NCBI RefSeq assembly: GCF_963518785.1 | Contig: NZ_CAUQKJ010000013.1 | Span: 1-25,229, forward strand | Length of the DNA stretch: 25,229 bases | Direction: 5' to 3' | Origin: an uncultured Campylobacter sp. | GTDB taxonomy: Bacteria > Campylobacterota > Campylobacteria > Campylobacterales > Campylobacteraceae | In this document: positions 1 to 6,797 of the stretch, one piece after another | Position numbering within the stretch: position 1 is the first letter of the stretch | Layout of the letters: each line of letters starts with the position of its first letter | Made by a program: the position numbers and the translations under genes | The notes under the pieces: model-generated | The model's input: the letters and a program-made list of their open reading frames with translations, nothing else | What the model was told of the DNA's origin: nothing | Databases searched by the model: none

Positions 1-55
1 GTGCGCAGCTTTTAAAGCGTCTGGCGGATGAGGGCAAGGTCGTTTTCAAAGACGG
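1..55 (+). repeat. Terminal inverted repeat, left copy (55 bp, exact)
   Basis: Bases 1-55 equal the reverse complement of 25175-25229 with no mismatch; base 56 is C here and T in the other copy. Both copies are the 3' coding part of the same gene family. An identity of exactly 55 bases ending at both window edges is what two edges of a de Bruijn assembly graph built with k = 55 would share, so the window is probably a complete contig that stops at a collapsed repeat. The identity itself is seen; the assembly explanation is inferred. Confidence 0.9.
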
Positions 56-80
56 CTACTATAAAATCGCCAAGAAATAG
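3..80 (+). CDS. 3' end of an unknown protein (C-terminal 25 residues)
   Basis: Open frame entering from outside the window and ending in TAG at 78-80. The visible peptide runs AQLLKRLADEGKVVF, then KDGYYKIAKK. A basic helix followed by two short strands around a KDG turn resembles the last helix and wing of a winged-helix domain, but 25 residues do not allow a family call. A near-identical C-terminus (KDGFYEIAKG) lies on the minus strand at the far end of the window, so the gene belongs to a family with at least two copies in this genome. Function not recognised. Confidence 0.6.
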   Translation, partial: AQLLKRLADEGKVVFKDGYYKIAKK

Positions 81-229
81 CGGCGGAATTGCGAGGTAGA
101 ATTTCGTTTCGTAATTTAATGGCAAAATTTTATCGAGATTTCGCAGGTGTAATTTTCGTCCAAATTTTTAATAGTTGAAATTTTACATAAATAACTCGTG
201 ATGACGTGATGAAATAATAGGGCGCGTAA

Positions 230-331
230 TTTGGATTTAAAATTCTCCAAAAAATAAATTTAATTGGCGAAAATTCTAATGGCAAAAATTCCGATATCAA
301 AAATTCGGGTGTGCAGAATTCCGGTGCGTAA
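230..331 (+). pseudogene. Remnant of the ABC ATPase C-terminal tail
   Basis: An open frame without a start runs from just after a TAA at 227-229 to TAA at 329-331. Its last 21 codons give GENSNGKNSDIKNSGVQNSG plus A and stop, which lines up residue for residue with the end of the ATPase encoded at 20707-21609 (AENSNGENQGAKNSGAQNSG plus A and stop). Further upstream NLIGE matches NLGGE if one 15-base unit is missing. Only the low-complexity tail is present; the nucleotide-binding domain is absent, so this is a leftover of a duplication. Confidence 0.7.
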
Positions 332-1084
332 AATTTAGCTTGTAATGATGAAAAATAAAGCTACGTTAAAATTTAAAAATTTCACCGCCTGCGCACGCTC
401 TTTTTTGATCCGCACAAAGCTCGCGCGAGCAGGTGCAACTCTTTGCTACTCATTCCCGCCAAAGCCGTTTGTCTCGAAATATAAAAAGCCGATGGAAAAC
501 CGAGCGAAGTGGGTAAAAATTTAAAAAGCCGAAATTTTAAAAACCGAAACGCTGCGAGTACAAATTGCTAGGCAAGTCGTTACATAAACTTTAGTGCGGA
601 TTACGACACGGATCGCGACATACGCCTTAAGCATATTGCTGCAGCACATGCCAAAGTATAAACTTTAACGCAGATCGAGACTTAAATTTAAATATATGCC
701 ACGATATAAATTCTAGCGCGGATTACAACATAAATCTCGTCAAGGGTCACGGCATGAACCTAAGCATGGATCATTACGACATACGCCTCAGAGCGGACCT
801 AGACATAAATTCTGACAGGCATCGCGCCGCAAATTTTAAAATTTCAAACGCAAATTTAAAAACGAATTTAGCAGTTTTAAAGCAGATTTAAGGACGGATT
901 TTAGACGATGGAATTTTTAAATTTAAAAGTTGCTGCCGCCGTGTTCGCGTTGCTGCTTGCAGGCTGCGACGGATGGAAGCACCATCTAAGCAGCGACGGC
1001 ACCTCGCTTGCCTCCAAGTTCGACCCCTCCGAGCGCACGCTAAAGATCGAGGGCAATGATAAGCCGCTCGTGCTGTTTTTCTAC
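266..1084 (+). repeat. Diverged direct repeat, copy A (source copy at 21544-22169)
   Basis: The same order of elements is found here and at 21544-22169: ATPase tail, GAATTCCGGTGCGTAAAATT junction, ATGATGAAAAATAAAGCTAC element, TTCACCGCCTGCGCACGCTC element, AAACCGAAACGCT, ATACGCCTCAG, TTTTAAAATTTCAAACGCAA, then the start of the thioredoxin-like lipoprotein gene. Substitutions and small indels are scattered through the spacer; copy A carries extra iterated DNA at roughly 575-800. Homology ends sharply after TTTTTCTAC at 1084. The two copies are in direct orientation about 21 kb apart. Confidence 0.85.
575..825 (+). repeat. Degenerate iterated tract (ATAAAyTyTAGyGCGGAT / CGACATACGCC words)
   Basis: Inside copy A the words ATAAACT or ATAAATTCT recur at about 583, 658, 706 and 804, GCGGATTACGACA-like words at about 595, 670 and 716, and GACATACGCCT at about 617 and 779. 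The source copy has only one such block (about 21,860-21,920). The units are imperfect and unevenly spaced, as expected of an old local amplification that has since decayed. No coding potential seen. Confidence 0.55.
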
Positions 1085-1102
1085 GCAAGTAGCCGAATTT
1101 AG
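908..1102 (+). pseudogene. Truncated copy of the thioredoxin-like lipoprotein gene
   Basis: A 64-residue frame with an N-terminal lipoprotein signal (hydrophobic segment and lipobox LLAGC). Its first 59 residues match the protein at 21990-22484 almost exactly. Homology stops after LFFY; the intact protein continues TGSCGACKAQ, whereas this one reads ASSRI and stops. The redox-active CGAC motif and the remaining thioredoxin fold are therefore missing, so it cannot act as a thioredoxin. It could still be made as a short lipopeptide. The ribosome binding site is poor: AAGGA at 890-894 is 13 bases from the ATG. I regard it as a pseudogene made by a partial duplication. Confidence 0.8.
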
Positions 1103-1143
1103 AAATTCTAAAATTTTAAAATTTATACAAAATTCTACGATTT

Positions 1144-1162
1144 GGAATTTTGATAAAATTCC
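1144..1162 (-). terminator. Possible terminator of the minus-strand operon
   Basis: A perfect 8-bp hairpin GGAATTTT-GAT-AAAATTCC lies 4 bases beyond the stop of the YgcG-type gene, where the last gene of the operon ends. The stem is AT-rich and no clean U-run follows, so termination is an inference from position. Confidence 0.3.
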
Positions 1163-1166
1163 GCAG

Positions 1167-1964
1167 CTACCAGCTCCCGCTAGCACCGCCTCCGCCGAAG
1201 CTTCCGCCGCCCCCACTGAAGCCGCCTCCGCTAAAACCACCATTTCCTCCAAATCTGCCAAAATCCCCGGATGAGCCGCCTCTCATGCGCGATGAGCGCG
1301 CGATTTCGCTTATGATGTCTGCACTCGAGATTATATCTTCGTCGCTTCTTCTGCGGCGCGTCACGCGGCGGCTTAGTATCGCGAAAAGCAAGACCGCAAA
1401 AAGCACCATAAAGATCGCAAAGTCCTTGTTGCTCGGATCCTGCTGCGCGTTGGCGTTAAGCGGGTCAAATTTTATATCGCCGCCTTCGATCGTGCTAATG
1501 ATCGCCGAAATCCCGCTAATGACGCCGCTTTCGTAATCTCCCTGCCTAAAATAGGGTAGAATTTTATTGCTAATGATGCGTTTGGCGCGCATATCGGTTA
1601 GCACGCCCTCTAGCCCGTATCCGACCTCGATACGCACTTTATGCTCGTGCGGAGCGACGAGCAGCAGTACGCCGTTGTCGCGCCCTTTTTGCCCGATACC
1701 AAGAGCGCGTGCCTGCTCTACGCCGATTTCCTCGATAGAGTAGCCGCCGAGCGATTTTAGGCTTACGAACATGATCTGGTTTGTGGAATTTTTATCAAAA
1801 GTCGTTAAAATTTCATTCAGACTATCTCTCGCGGCTGGGCGTAAAATACCAGCCTCATCGATTACGGCGGTACTGTTTGGATGGGCTAGATACTCGCTAG
1901 GTGCGGCGACGCTTATTACAAATAGCGCCATTATGGCAAAAGCAAATCTCAAAGCCACTCTCAT
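1167..1964 (-). CDS. YgcG-type TPM-domain membrane protein
   Basis: 265 residues. An N-terminal signal sequence (about residues 8-22) is followed by a TPM domain (about 28-165) with the family pattern VIDEAGIL near its start, then FVSLKSLGGYSIEEIGVEQA and KVRIEVGYGLEGVLTD. One membrane segment (about 182-200, FAIFMVLFAVLLFAILS) is followed by an RRVTRRRR anchor. The C-terminus is a Gly/Ser/Phe-rich tail ending GASGSW, typical of this family. TPM domains of this kind are membrane-attached and face the periplasm; in other bacteria they are linked to membrane-protein upkeep and occur beside lemA, as here. The start overlaps the stop of the preceding TPM gene by 4 bases (ATGA), implying translational coupling. 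Exact biochemical role not known. Confidence 0.85.
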   Translation of the reverse strand: MRVALRFAFAIMALFVISVAAPSEYLAHPNSTAVIDEAGILRPAARDSLNEILTTFDKNSTNQIMFVSLKSLGGYSIEEIGVEQARALGIGQKGRDNGVLLLVAPHEHKVRIEVGYGLEGVLTDMRAKRIISNKILPYFRQGDYESGVISGISAIISTIEGGDIKFDPLNANAQQDPSNKDFAIFMVLFAVLLFAILSRRVTRRRRSDEDIISSADIISEIARSSRMRGGSSGDFGRFGGNGGFSGGGFSGGGGSFGGGGASGSW

Positions 1965-2554
1965 CGCAGCTCCACCAAGGTCTCTTCTATATCGTTATTT
2001 TCGCTATTTTTAGGCACTCGCATGGCTAGCTCGCACAGCGCGTCCATCGCCTTTAAAACAGCAGGCTCAAGGCCTTGCGTGCTAGGGTTAAATTCCGTCG
2101 TGATACGTTCAAACTCGCCCTTAGAGATAAACTCCGCCGCCCGCGCACCGCAGATGATATGAGCGCAGCGTTCGCGGACGCAGACGCAAAACATTATCGC
2201 TTCTTTTACGCTGCCGTAGCGCTCGTAAAATTTTAGCATCGCAAACTCGCCCGAGAGCCGAAGCCTACGAGATTTAGGCATGATTAGAGTTAAAAGCGTG
2301 GGGCATTTAGCTAGCAGAGCTTTAATCGCAATGAAGCTAAGCGCTACGATCTGCAGTAGCTCAGCTTTACTTATTTGCGGCACGAAGCACATAACGATGC
2401 CGATCGCAAACGCCGTCACTGCTGCCGCGCCATAGCTAGCTTCGCAGTCCTCGCTTGCTTCGCGCGCGACCACGCAGACGATCTGCGCACCGCTTGCAGC
2501 TTCGGCTTTCGTGATTAGCTCGTGGATTTTTTGCTTGCACTGCTCGCTTAGCAT
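1961..2554 (-). CDS. TPM-domain protein (YgcG/COG3762-like)
   Basis: 197 residues. The N-terminal part (about 6-32, KIHELITKAEAASGAQIVCVV) is the start of a TPM fold. It is interrupted by two hydrophobic segments (about 43-58 and 66-84) that probably form a membrane hairpin. The second half (about 100-170) contains GEFAMLKFYERYGSVKEAIM, then CVCVRERCAHIICG, and resembles the rest of a TPM domain. There is no signal peptide. The ATG has a good ribosome binding site (AAGGGAGACAA) and lies 15 bases after the lemA stop; its own stop overlaps the next gene. This lemA-TPM-TPM order is a widespread trio, so I infer they act together at the membrane. Catalytic activity is not evident. Confidence 0.75.
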   Translation of the reverse strand: MLSEQCKQKIHELITKAEAASGAQIVCVVAREASEDCEASYGAAAVTAFAIGIVMCFVPQISKAELLQIVALSFIAIKALLAKCPTLLTLIMPKSRRLRLSGEFAMLKFYERYGSVKEAIMFCVCVRERCAHIICGARAAEFISKGEFERITTEFNPSTQGLEPAVLKAMDALCELAMRVPKNSENNDIEETLVELR

Positions 2555-2569
2555 TTGTCTCCCTTAGCG

Positions 2570-3283
2570 TTATTTAAACGAGACGCTAGGGGCTTTTTGG
2601 CTTGAGCTATCAGCGCTAAAGCTAGGTTTGGCACCGCCTAATCCTACGATGCGCGCGATGATGTTTGTAGGGAAGGTTCTAATTAGCTTGTTGTATTCCT
2701 GAACCGAGGCGATGTAATCCTTGCGCGCTACGGCGATGCGGTTTTCCGTGCCTTCGAGCTGATTTTGCAAGTCGGCGAAATTCTGATTTGCCTTAAGATC
2801 CGGGTAGCGCTCGACTACCAGCATCAAGCGCGATAGGGCTGAGCTAAGCTCGCCTTGAGCGCCGTTAAATTTCGCAAACGCTTCCGGATCTTGCGCTAAA
2901 CTTTCTGCATTAATATTGACAGCAGTTGCCTTAGCGCGGGCATTTATGACGCCTTCTAAGGTATCTTTTTCATGGCTTGCGTAGCCCTTGACGGTTTCTA
3001 CGAAATTTGGAATCAAATCGGCGCGGCGCTGATATTGATTTTGTACCTGGCTCCACGCAGCCTTAACTTCTTCATCTTTGCTTACGAGTTTATTGTAAAC
3101 CGGCACTGCAAATATCGCAAACGCAATCGCCGCAATCACTAAGACGATTAGAGCTTTGATTAAGATATGAAGCCCTCCTTTTTGGCGCGGATACTCTCCT
3201 CCGCCAAAGCTCTCGCCTCGCGCAGATAAGCCTTTATCGTCGTAACCTATACGCTCGTTATTTTCTCCTTGCAGCTCTTTCAT
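2570..3283 (-). CDS. lemA: LemA family protein
   Basis: 237 residues. A hydrophilic N-terminal tail of about 38 residues precedes a single membrane segment (about 40-68, LIKALIVLVIAAIAFAIFAV). The LemA core follows: YNKLVSKDEEVKAAWSQVQN and QYQRRADLIPNFVETVKGYA, then long helices with SRLMLVVERYPDLKANQNF and ENRIAVARKDYIASVQEYN, and TFPTNIIA near the end. These are the signature segments of LemA, an N-terminally anchored helical bundle of unknown biochemical function. The tail before the membrane helix is longer than usual. The start chosen has a strong Shine-Dalgarno (AAGGAGATTTCA) and overlaps the alr stop by 4 bases (ATGA), which supports this ATG over an internal one. Confidence 0.93.
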   Translation of the reverse strand: MKELQGENNERIGYDDKGLSARGESFGGGEYPRQKGGLHILIKALIVLVIAAIAFAIFAVPVYNKLVSKDEEVKAAWSQVQNQYQRRADLIPNFVETVKGYASHEKDTLEGVINARAKATAVNINAESLAQDPEAFAKFNGAQGELSSALSRLMLVVERYPDLKANQNFADLQNQLEGTENRIAVARKDYIASVQEYNKLIRTFPTNIIARIVGLGGAKPSFSADSSSQKAPSVSFK

Positions 3284-4293
3284 TGAAATCTCCTTGGGAT
3301 GTTGGAATTTAATTTGACTAAAATTTCATATTCGATCGTGCCGAAGTGTTTTGCCCAGGCTCGCGCGTCGCCCAGCACGCAAACTCGCTCGCCGCCGAAT
3401 TCCGCACAGAAGCTATCCATCGACATTTTTCCGAGCATTTTTTGCCCGCTTGCAAGCGCTAGCTCGCCCTCGCCGTCGTAGCGAAATAGCCCGTCTGCGT
3501 AGCCCAGATCGTAGGTGCCGATCTTCATATCGCACGGCGCTTCAAATTTCGCGCCGTAGCCCACGCGCTCGCCTTTTTTTAGCACGCGCGAGCTGATCAG
3601 ATCGGCATAGAGCTTTAGCACAGGGCGTAAATTTAGGCTCTCGTCAAATTGCGGATAGCCAAACTGTGCCATGCCCACGCGCACGCATTCGTCCTCAAAG
3701 CCTGCACTTCGCTCGATAGCTGCGGAGTTGCTCGAATGAAATTTTAAATTTTCAAAGCCCGCGGCGGCGGCCTTTTTTCCCACGAGCCGCTTAAATTCTA
3801 TAAAATTTTGTCTCTGCGCGAAAAAATCGCCGCTTAGCTCGTCGCTTGCGCGAAAGTGTGTGAAAAAGCCACGAAGCTTAAATCCGCCCTGCTTGCATAG
3901 CCTAAGCGCCTCATCTAGCTCGTTCGCGCCGATGCCGTTGCGGTGCATAGCAGTATCTGCAGCGATATAAATTTTAAGCCCTCGTTTAAGACGCGCAAAG
4001 TAGCTCAGATCATTTACTGCGTAGCAAAACCGCTCGTCCTCGTCCCCGCGCGGAATGTGCGAAAGCACTAAAATTTCATCAAATAAATCCGCGATCTGCG
4101 CAGCTTCCGCAGCACTTCGCGTTACGGCGCGTACGAAGCCTAGCTTTGCCGCTTCCTCGCAGCAAAGTTTGCAGCCATGGCCGTATGAATTATCCTTGGC
4201 TACTAAAAATACTCGCTCCGCTCCACCTACTTTGGCGGCGATTTGCGCTAGATTGTGCGCATAAGCGGCGCGATCTAAGATGATCTCAGACAT
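3280..4293 (-). CDS. alr: Alanine racemase
   Basis: 337 residues; a PLP-dependent enzyme interconverting L- and D-alanine for peptidoglycan. The PLP lysine is K33 in VAKDNSYGHG (usual form AVxKANAYGHG; here Asp replaces Ala at the following position). Further family segments are HRNGIG, FFTHFRASDE, FHSSNSAA, RVGMAQFGYP, the catalytic tyrosine region ERVGYGAKF, and LGYADGLFR near the C-terminus, with MSMDSFCAEF in the beta domain. Length is slightly below the usual 350-380. It overlaps the preceding small gene by 8 bases and lemA by 4, so it is embedded in the operon. Cytoplasmic. Confidence 0.93.
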   Translation of the reverse strand: MSEIILDRAAYAHNLAQIAAKVGGAERVFLVAKDNSYGHGCKLCCEEAAKLGFVRAVTRSAAEAAQIADLFDEILVLSHIPRGDEDERFCYAVNDLSYFARLKRGLKIYIAADTAMHRNGIGANELDEALRLCKQGGFKLRGFFTHFRASDELSGDFFAQRQNFIEFKRLVGKKAAAAGFENLKFHSSNSAAIERSAGFEDECVRVGMAQFGYPQFDESLNLRPVLKLYADLISSRVLKKGERVGYGAKFEAPCDMKIGTYDLGYADGLFRYDGEGELALASGQKMLGKMSMDSFCAEFGGERVCVLGDARAWAKHFGTIEYEILVKLNSNIPRRFQ

Positions 4294-4531
4294 CGAAGTC
4301 TAGCCCGTAAGTACGGTATAAATATGGCAGCAGCTTGCGCGCGGCGTAGTCGTAGCCGTAGAATTTCGCATAAACTTCTTTCAAGCTAGCCGCACCTGCA
4401 CGCTCGAAATCAAATACGTCGGTACCCGCGATCTTTGGCACGCGCTCATCTAAGAATTTAAAAAATTCCGCTCTCGCAGCCAAAAGCTCTTTTATATTTT
4501 TTTCAACCTCTTGCTTTTCAGATTCGTTCAT
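4286..4531 (-). CDS. Small conserved-looking protein of unknown function
   Basis: 81 residues, cytoplasmic by appearance (no signal, no membrane helix). The first half is a charged helix (KQEVEKNIKELLAARAEFF), followed by KFLDERVPKIAGTDVFDFER and a C-terminal part rich in Tyr and basic residues (AKFYGYDYAARKLLPYLYRT). I do not recognise a family. It is very probably real: the ATG overlaps the stop of the phosphomannomutase gene by 4 bases (ATGA), its stop overlaps the alr start by 8 bases, and its codon use matches the neighbours. Confidence 0.75.
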   Translation of the reverse strand: MNESEKQEVEKNIKELLAARAEFFKFLDERVPKIAGTDVFDFERAGAASLKEVYAKFYGYDYAARKLLPYLYRTYGLDFDV

Positions 4532-5898
4532 CTCTGGTCCTTTAAATTTTCTAGTTTACCTAAAAATACGCGCTGCATCTCGTCGCGAAACTCGGGGCTG
4601 CTGGCCTCGAAGCGGGTTACGATCACGGGCGTGGTATTGCTTGCCCGTACGAGTGCCCAGCCGTCATCAAATCGCACTCTGATGCCGTCGATCTCGATAA
4701 TATCGCGGATGGGCGGCAACTCCGCGATACCTGCGTGGATTTGAGCTTTAAGAGCCTCGATGATCTTAAATTTCGCCTCCTCGCTAGTATTAAATTTAAT
4801 CTCATCGGTGCTAAAAACTCGCGGCAGCTTGTCTAGTTCGGCGTCTAAATCATATCCTTTAGCTACGAGTTCAAGCACGCGCATCATCGCATATACGCCG
4901 TCATCAAAGCCAAAATATCGCTCTTTAAAGTAAATATGCCCGCTAACCTCCGCGGCAAGATCGATACCGAGCTCCTTCATCGCCTTTTTGATATTGCTGT
5001 GGCCGGTCTTGCCCATGAAGCTTTTGCCGATCTTATCGATGGTGTCATACATCGCTTGAGAGCATTTGACCTCGCCTAGGATGCGCGGATGGTGCATGTT
5101 TAGAGCAAGCAGGCAGGCTAGCTCGTCGCCTTTGATATTGCGGCGCGGCGTAAGAACAGCGATCCTATCGGCATCTCCGTCAAAACCAAAGCCCAAGCTC
5201 ACGCCGTCTTGCTTCATCGCAGCTTTAAGATCTGCTAAATTTTTCTCTTCGCTGGGATCTGGGTGGTGGTTTGGGAAATTGCCGTCGGGCTGCGGGAATA
5301 AAACTTTAGCGTTTAGCTCTAGCCTTTCGACGATTTTAGTAGCGGTAACGCCTGCCGCTCCGTTTGCACAGTCAATGATAAAAGGCGCGGCAAAGCCCTT
5401 AAGAGCCGCAAATTCCTTTTCAAAATATGCTAAATACTCGCTTAAGATGTCGTACCTCTCGGCGCTTGTATCGGTTGGAATTTCAAAATTTGAACCGATC
5501 AGCTCCCGCACCTGCGCACCTAGGCGTTTCAAATCCGAGCCAAAGAAGCTATCCGTGCCGATCGTTATTTTAAAGCCATTGTAATTTTTGGGGTTGTGCG
5601 AGCCGGTGATCATTACGTTTGCGTCAAATTTATGCGTAAATACGCTAAAATAGCCCACCGGCGTCGGTAGCAAGCCGATATTATAAACCCGCAACCCGGC
5701 GAAATTTAGCCCGCTTACAAAATAGCCGAAAAGCTCGTCCGCGCTAAGACGGGCGTCGTATCCCACGCTAACGCGCTCAAGCCCTAAATTTGCGATATGT
5801 TTGCCAAGAGCAAAGCCGATCGCCTTTACGCTGCGCTCGTTTAACTCCTCGCCCACGATGCCGCGAATATCGTATTCTCTAAAGATATCTTCGATCAT
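4528..5898 (-). CDS. manB: Phosphomannomutase/phosphoglucomutase
   Basis: 456 residues, the usual length for alpha-D-phosphohexomutases of the PMM/PGM (AlgC) type. The phosphoserine loop is TGSHNP (phospho-acceptor S100), the metal loop GFGFDGDADRIA, the sugar-binding segment AAEVSGHIYFKERYFGFDDG, and the phosphate-binding end RASNTTPVIVTRFE. It interconverts hexose 1- and 6-phosphates and feeds nucleotide-sugar synthesis for surface glycans. It opens a six-gene minus-strand operon; AAAGGA precedes the ATG. The 98-bp divergent gap to the creA-type gene holds promoters for both directions. manB is the Campylobacter habit of naming; whether the enzyme prefers mannose or glucose phosphates cannot be told from sequence. 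Confidence 0.93.
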   Translation of the reverse strand: MIEDIFREYDIRGIVGEELNERSVKAIGFALGKHIANLGLERVSVGYDARLSADELFGYFVSGLNFAGLRVYNIGLLPTPVGYFSVFTHKFDANVMITGSHNPKNYNGFKITIGTDSFFGSDLKRLGAQVRELIGSNFEIPTDTSAERYDILSEYLAYFEKEFAALKGFAAPFIIDCANGAAGVTATKIVERLELNAKVLFPQPDGNFPNHHPDPSEEKNLADLKAAMKQDGVSLGFGFDGDADRIAVLTPRRNIKGDELACLLALNMHHPRILGEVKCSQAMYDTIDKIGKSFMGKTGHSNIKKAMKELGIDLAAEVSGHIYFKERYFGFDDGVYAMMRVLELVAKGYDLDAELDKLPRVFSTDEIKFNTSEEAKFKIIEALKAQIHAGIAELPPIRDIIEIDGIRVRFDDGWALVRASNTTPVIVTRFEASSPEFRDEMQRVFLGKLENLKDQR

Positions 5899-5925
5899 AA
5901 AATTCCTTTAAATTTAAATCGCGGT

Positions 5926-5982
5926 ATTTTATAAAAACTTGCTTAATATTTATATTATAAATGATAAAATCGCCGCTAAAAT
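5926..5982. promoter_or_regulatory. Divergent promoter region between manB and the creA-type gene
   Basis: Plus strand: TGATAAAAT (TAAAAT at 5965-5970), and a second box GCTAAAAT (5977-5982) that is too close to the start to be the main one. Minus strand: TTTTTATAAAAT around 5928-5933 lies about 30 bases before manB. Campylobacter sigma-70 promoters have a good -10 box and no clear -35, so I rely on the -10 only. Confidence 0.45.
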
Positions 5983-5996
5983 TCCAAAGGATGATT

Positions 5997-6491
5997 ATGA
6001 AAAAATTTATTCTAGTAGCGATTTTAGCGGCTTTTGCTTGCGCGGGCGATTACGAGCTCGTAGGTAGCGTAAATACTTCGTTTAGAATTTTTGGCAAAGA
6101 CGATCGCATCGAAGTTATCGCAGTTAAAGATCCTAAGATCGACGGTGTGACCTGCTACGTCTCTTACGCCAAAAAAGGCGGTGCCAAAGAGATCATCGGC
6201 GTGGAGGAGGACCGCTCCGAAGCCTCTGTGTCGTGCGTGCAGACAGCGCCTAAAATCATCATTAAAGAGGAGCTGAAAAAAGAGGATATTTTTGAAAAAC
6301 GCAGCTCGTTGATCTTCAAAAAGACCCATGTAGTTAGGCTTTACGACGCGGTGCAGGGCTCGCTAATCTATTTGGTTTATTCAGACAAAGTGATTGACGG
6401 CTCGCCCAATAACTCGATCTCGGCGATCCCGTGCCACCAAGCCGTGGGCGACGTGTGTGAGCTCGCATATACCCAAGGCAAAAAACAATAA
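5997..6491 (+). CDS. creA: CreA family periplasmic protein
   Basis: 164 residues from the ATG at 5997, chosen because AAAGG (5986-5990) sits 6 bases before it. An ATG at 5991 has no spacing, and an upstream ATG at 5961 overlaps the promoter and lacks a ribosome binding site. A signal peptide (KKFILVAILAAFACAG) is followed by the CreA core: GSVNTSFRIFGKDDRIEVIA, DPKIDGVTCYVS, EDRSEASVSCVQT and DKVIDGSPNNSISAIPC. Four cysteines (in VTCYV, VSCVQ, IPCHQ and DVCEL) probably form disulfides in the periplasm. CreA is widespread in Proteobacteria but its role is unknown. It is a single-gene unit ending at a long hairpin. Confidence 0.88.
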   Translation: MKKFILVAILAAFACAGDYELVGSVNTSFRIFGKDDRIEVIAVKDPKIDGVTCYVSYAKKGGAKEIIGVEEDRSEASVSCVQTAPKIIIKEELKKEDIFEKRSSLIFKKTHVVRLYDAVQGSLIYLVYSDKVIDGSPNNSISAIPCHQAVGDVCELAYTQGKKQ

Positions 6492-6495
6492 GAAG

Positions 6496-6533
6496 GAATT
6501 CCGCAAAGATAAAATTTTATCTCTGCGGAATTC
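6496..6533 (+). terminator. Long hairpin after creA (possible terminator)
   Basis: The 38-base near-perfect inverted repeat has arms GAATTCCGCA and TGCGGAATTC (10 bp), continuing through one A/C mismatch into the self-complementary AGATAAAATTTTATCT. It lies 4 bases after the creA stop. There is no U-run, so it may act as a processing or stability element rather than a classic terminator. Confidence 0.5.
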
Positions 6534-6797
6534 TAAATTAGAAATTACGCTATGAGATGGCGCACGAAATTTAATAGAATTTCGCCAAATTCCGCAGCAT
6601 TTTATAAAATTTTATCCGCGCCGTTAAATTCCTGCGCGAATGCCTAAGATGAGAATTTGATCGCTTTATCAGAGCATCTTAACGCATATTTGAGCTACGC
6701 TAGTAGGTGTGCGCTTGCAAGTCGTAAAATGAAAAATTAAGCAATTTTTGCTAAAATCTCGCGATTTTGAAAACCCTCATAAATCTAAAGGAAATCA
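6534..6797 (+). promoter_or_regulatory. Leader of ccsBA with extended -10 box
   Basis: The gap between creA and ccsBA is AT-rich with no gene. TTTTTGCTAAAAT places a -10 box (TAAAAT) at 6752-6757, about 40 bases before the ATG; AAAGGA at 6787-6792 is the ribosome binding site. The rest of the gap shows nothing I can name. Confidence 0.5.

Larger units (their letters stand above)
81..907. other. Gene-free stretch: AT-rich spacer plus decayed duplicate DNA
   Basis: No intact gene. Bases 81 to about 229 are AT-rich with stops in all frames and nothing I recognise. From about 230 the DNA is homologous to about 21,540-21,989: first the tail of the ABC ATPase gene, then the spacer between that gene and the thioredoxin-like gene. 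This copy is longer than its source by roughly 200 bases because of a degenerate iterated tract. Confidence 0.7.

Noticed and set aside
575..825. CRISPR-like array
   Set aside because: Units are imperfect, unevenly spaced and without unique spacers of constant length; no cas gene is nearby.
1150..1536. Pro-rich plus-strand frame
   Set aside because: It is the antisense of the Gly-rich tail of the YgcG-type gene; Pro/Leu runs opposite Gly codons are a shadow effect.
5961..5996. Earlier creA starts at 5961 and 5991
   Set aside because: 5961 overlaps the -10 box and lacks a ribosome binding site; 5991 directly abuts AAGG. Only 5997 has proper spacing and begins a signal peptide.
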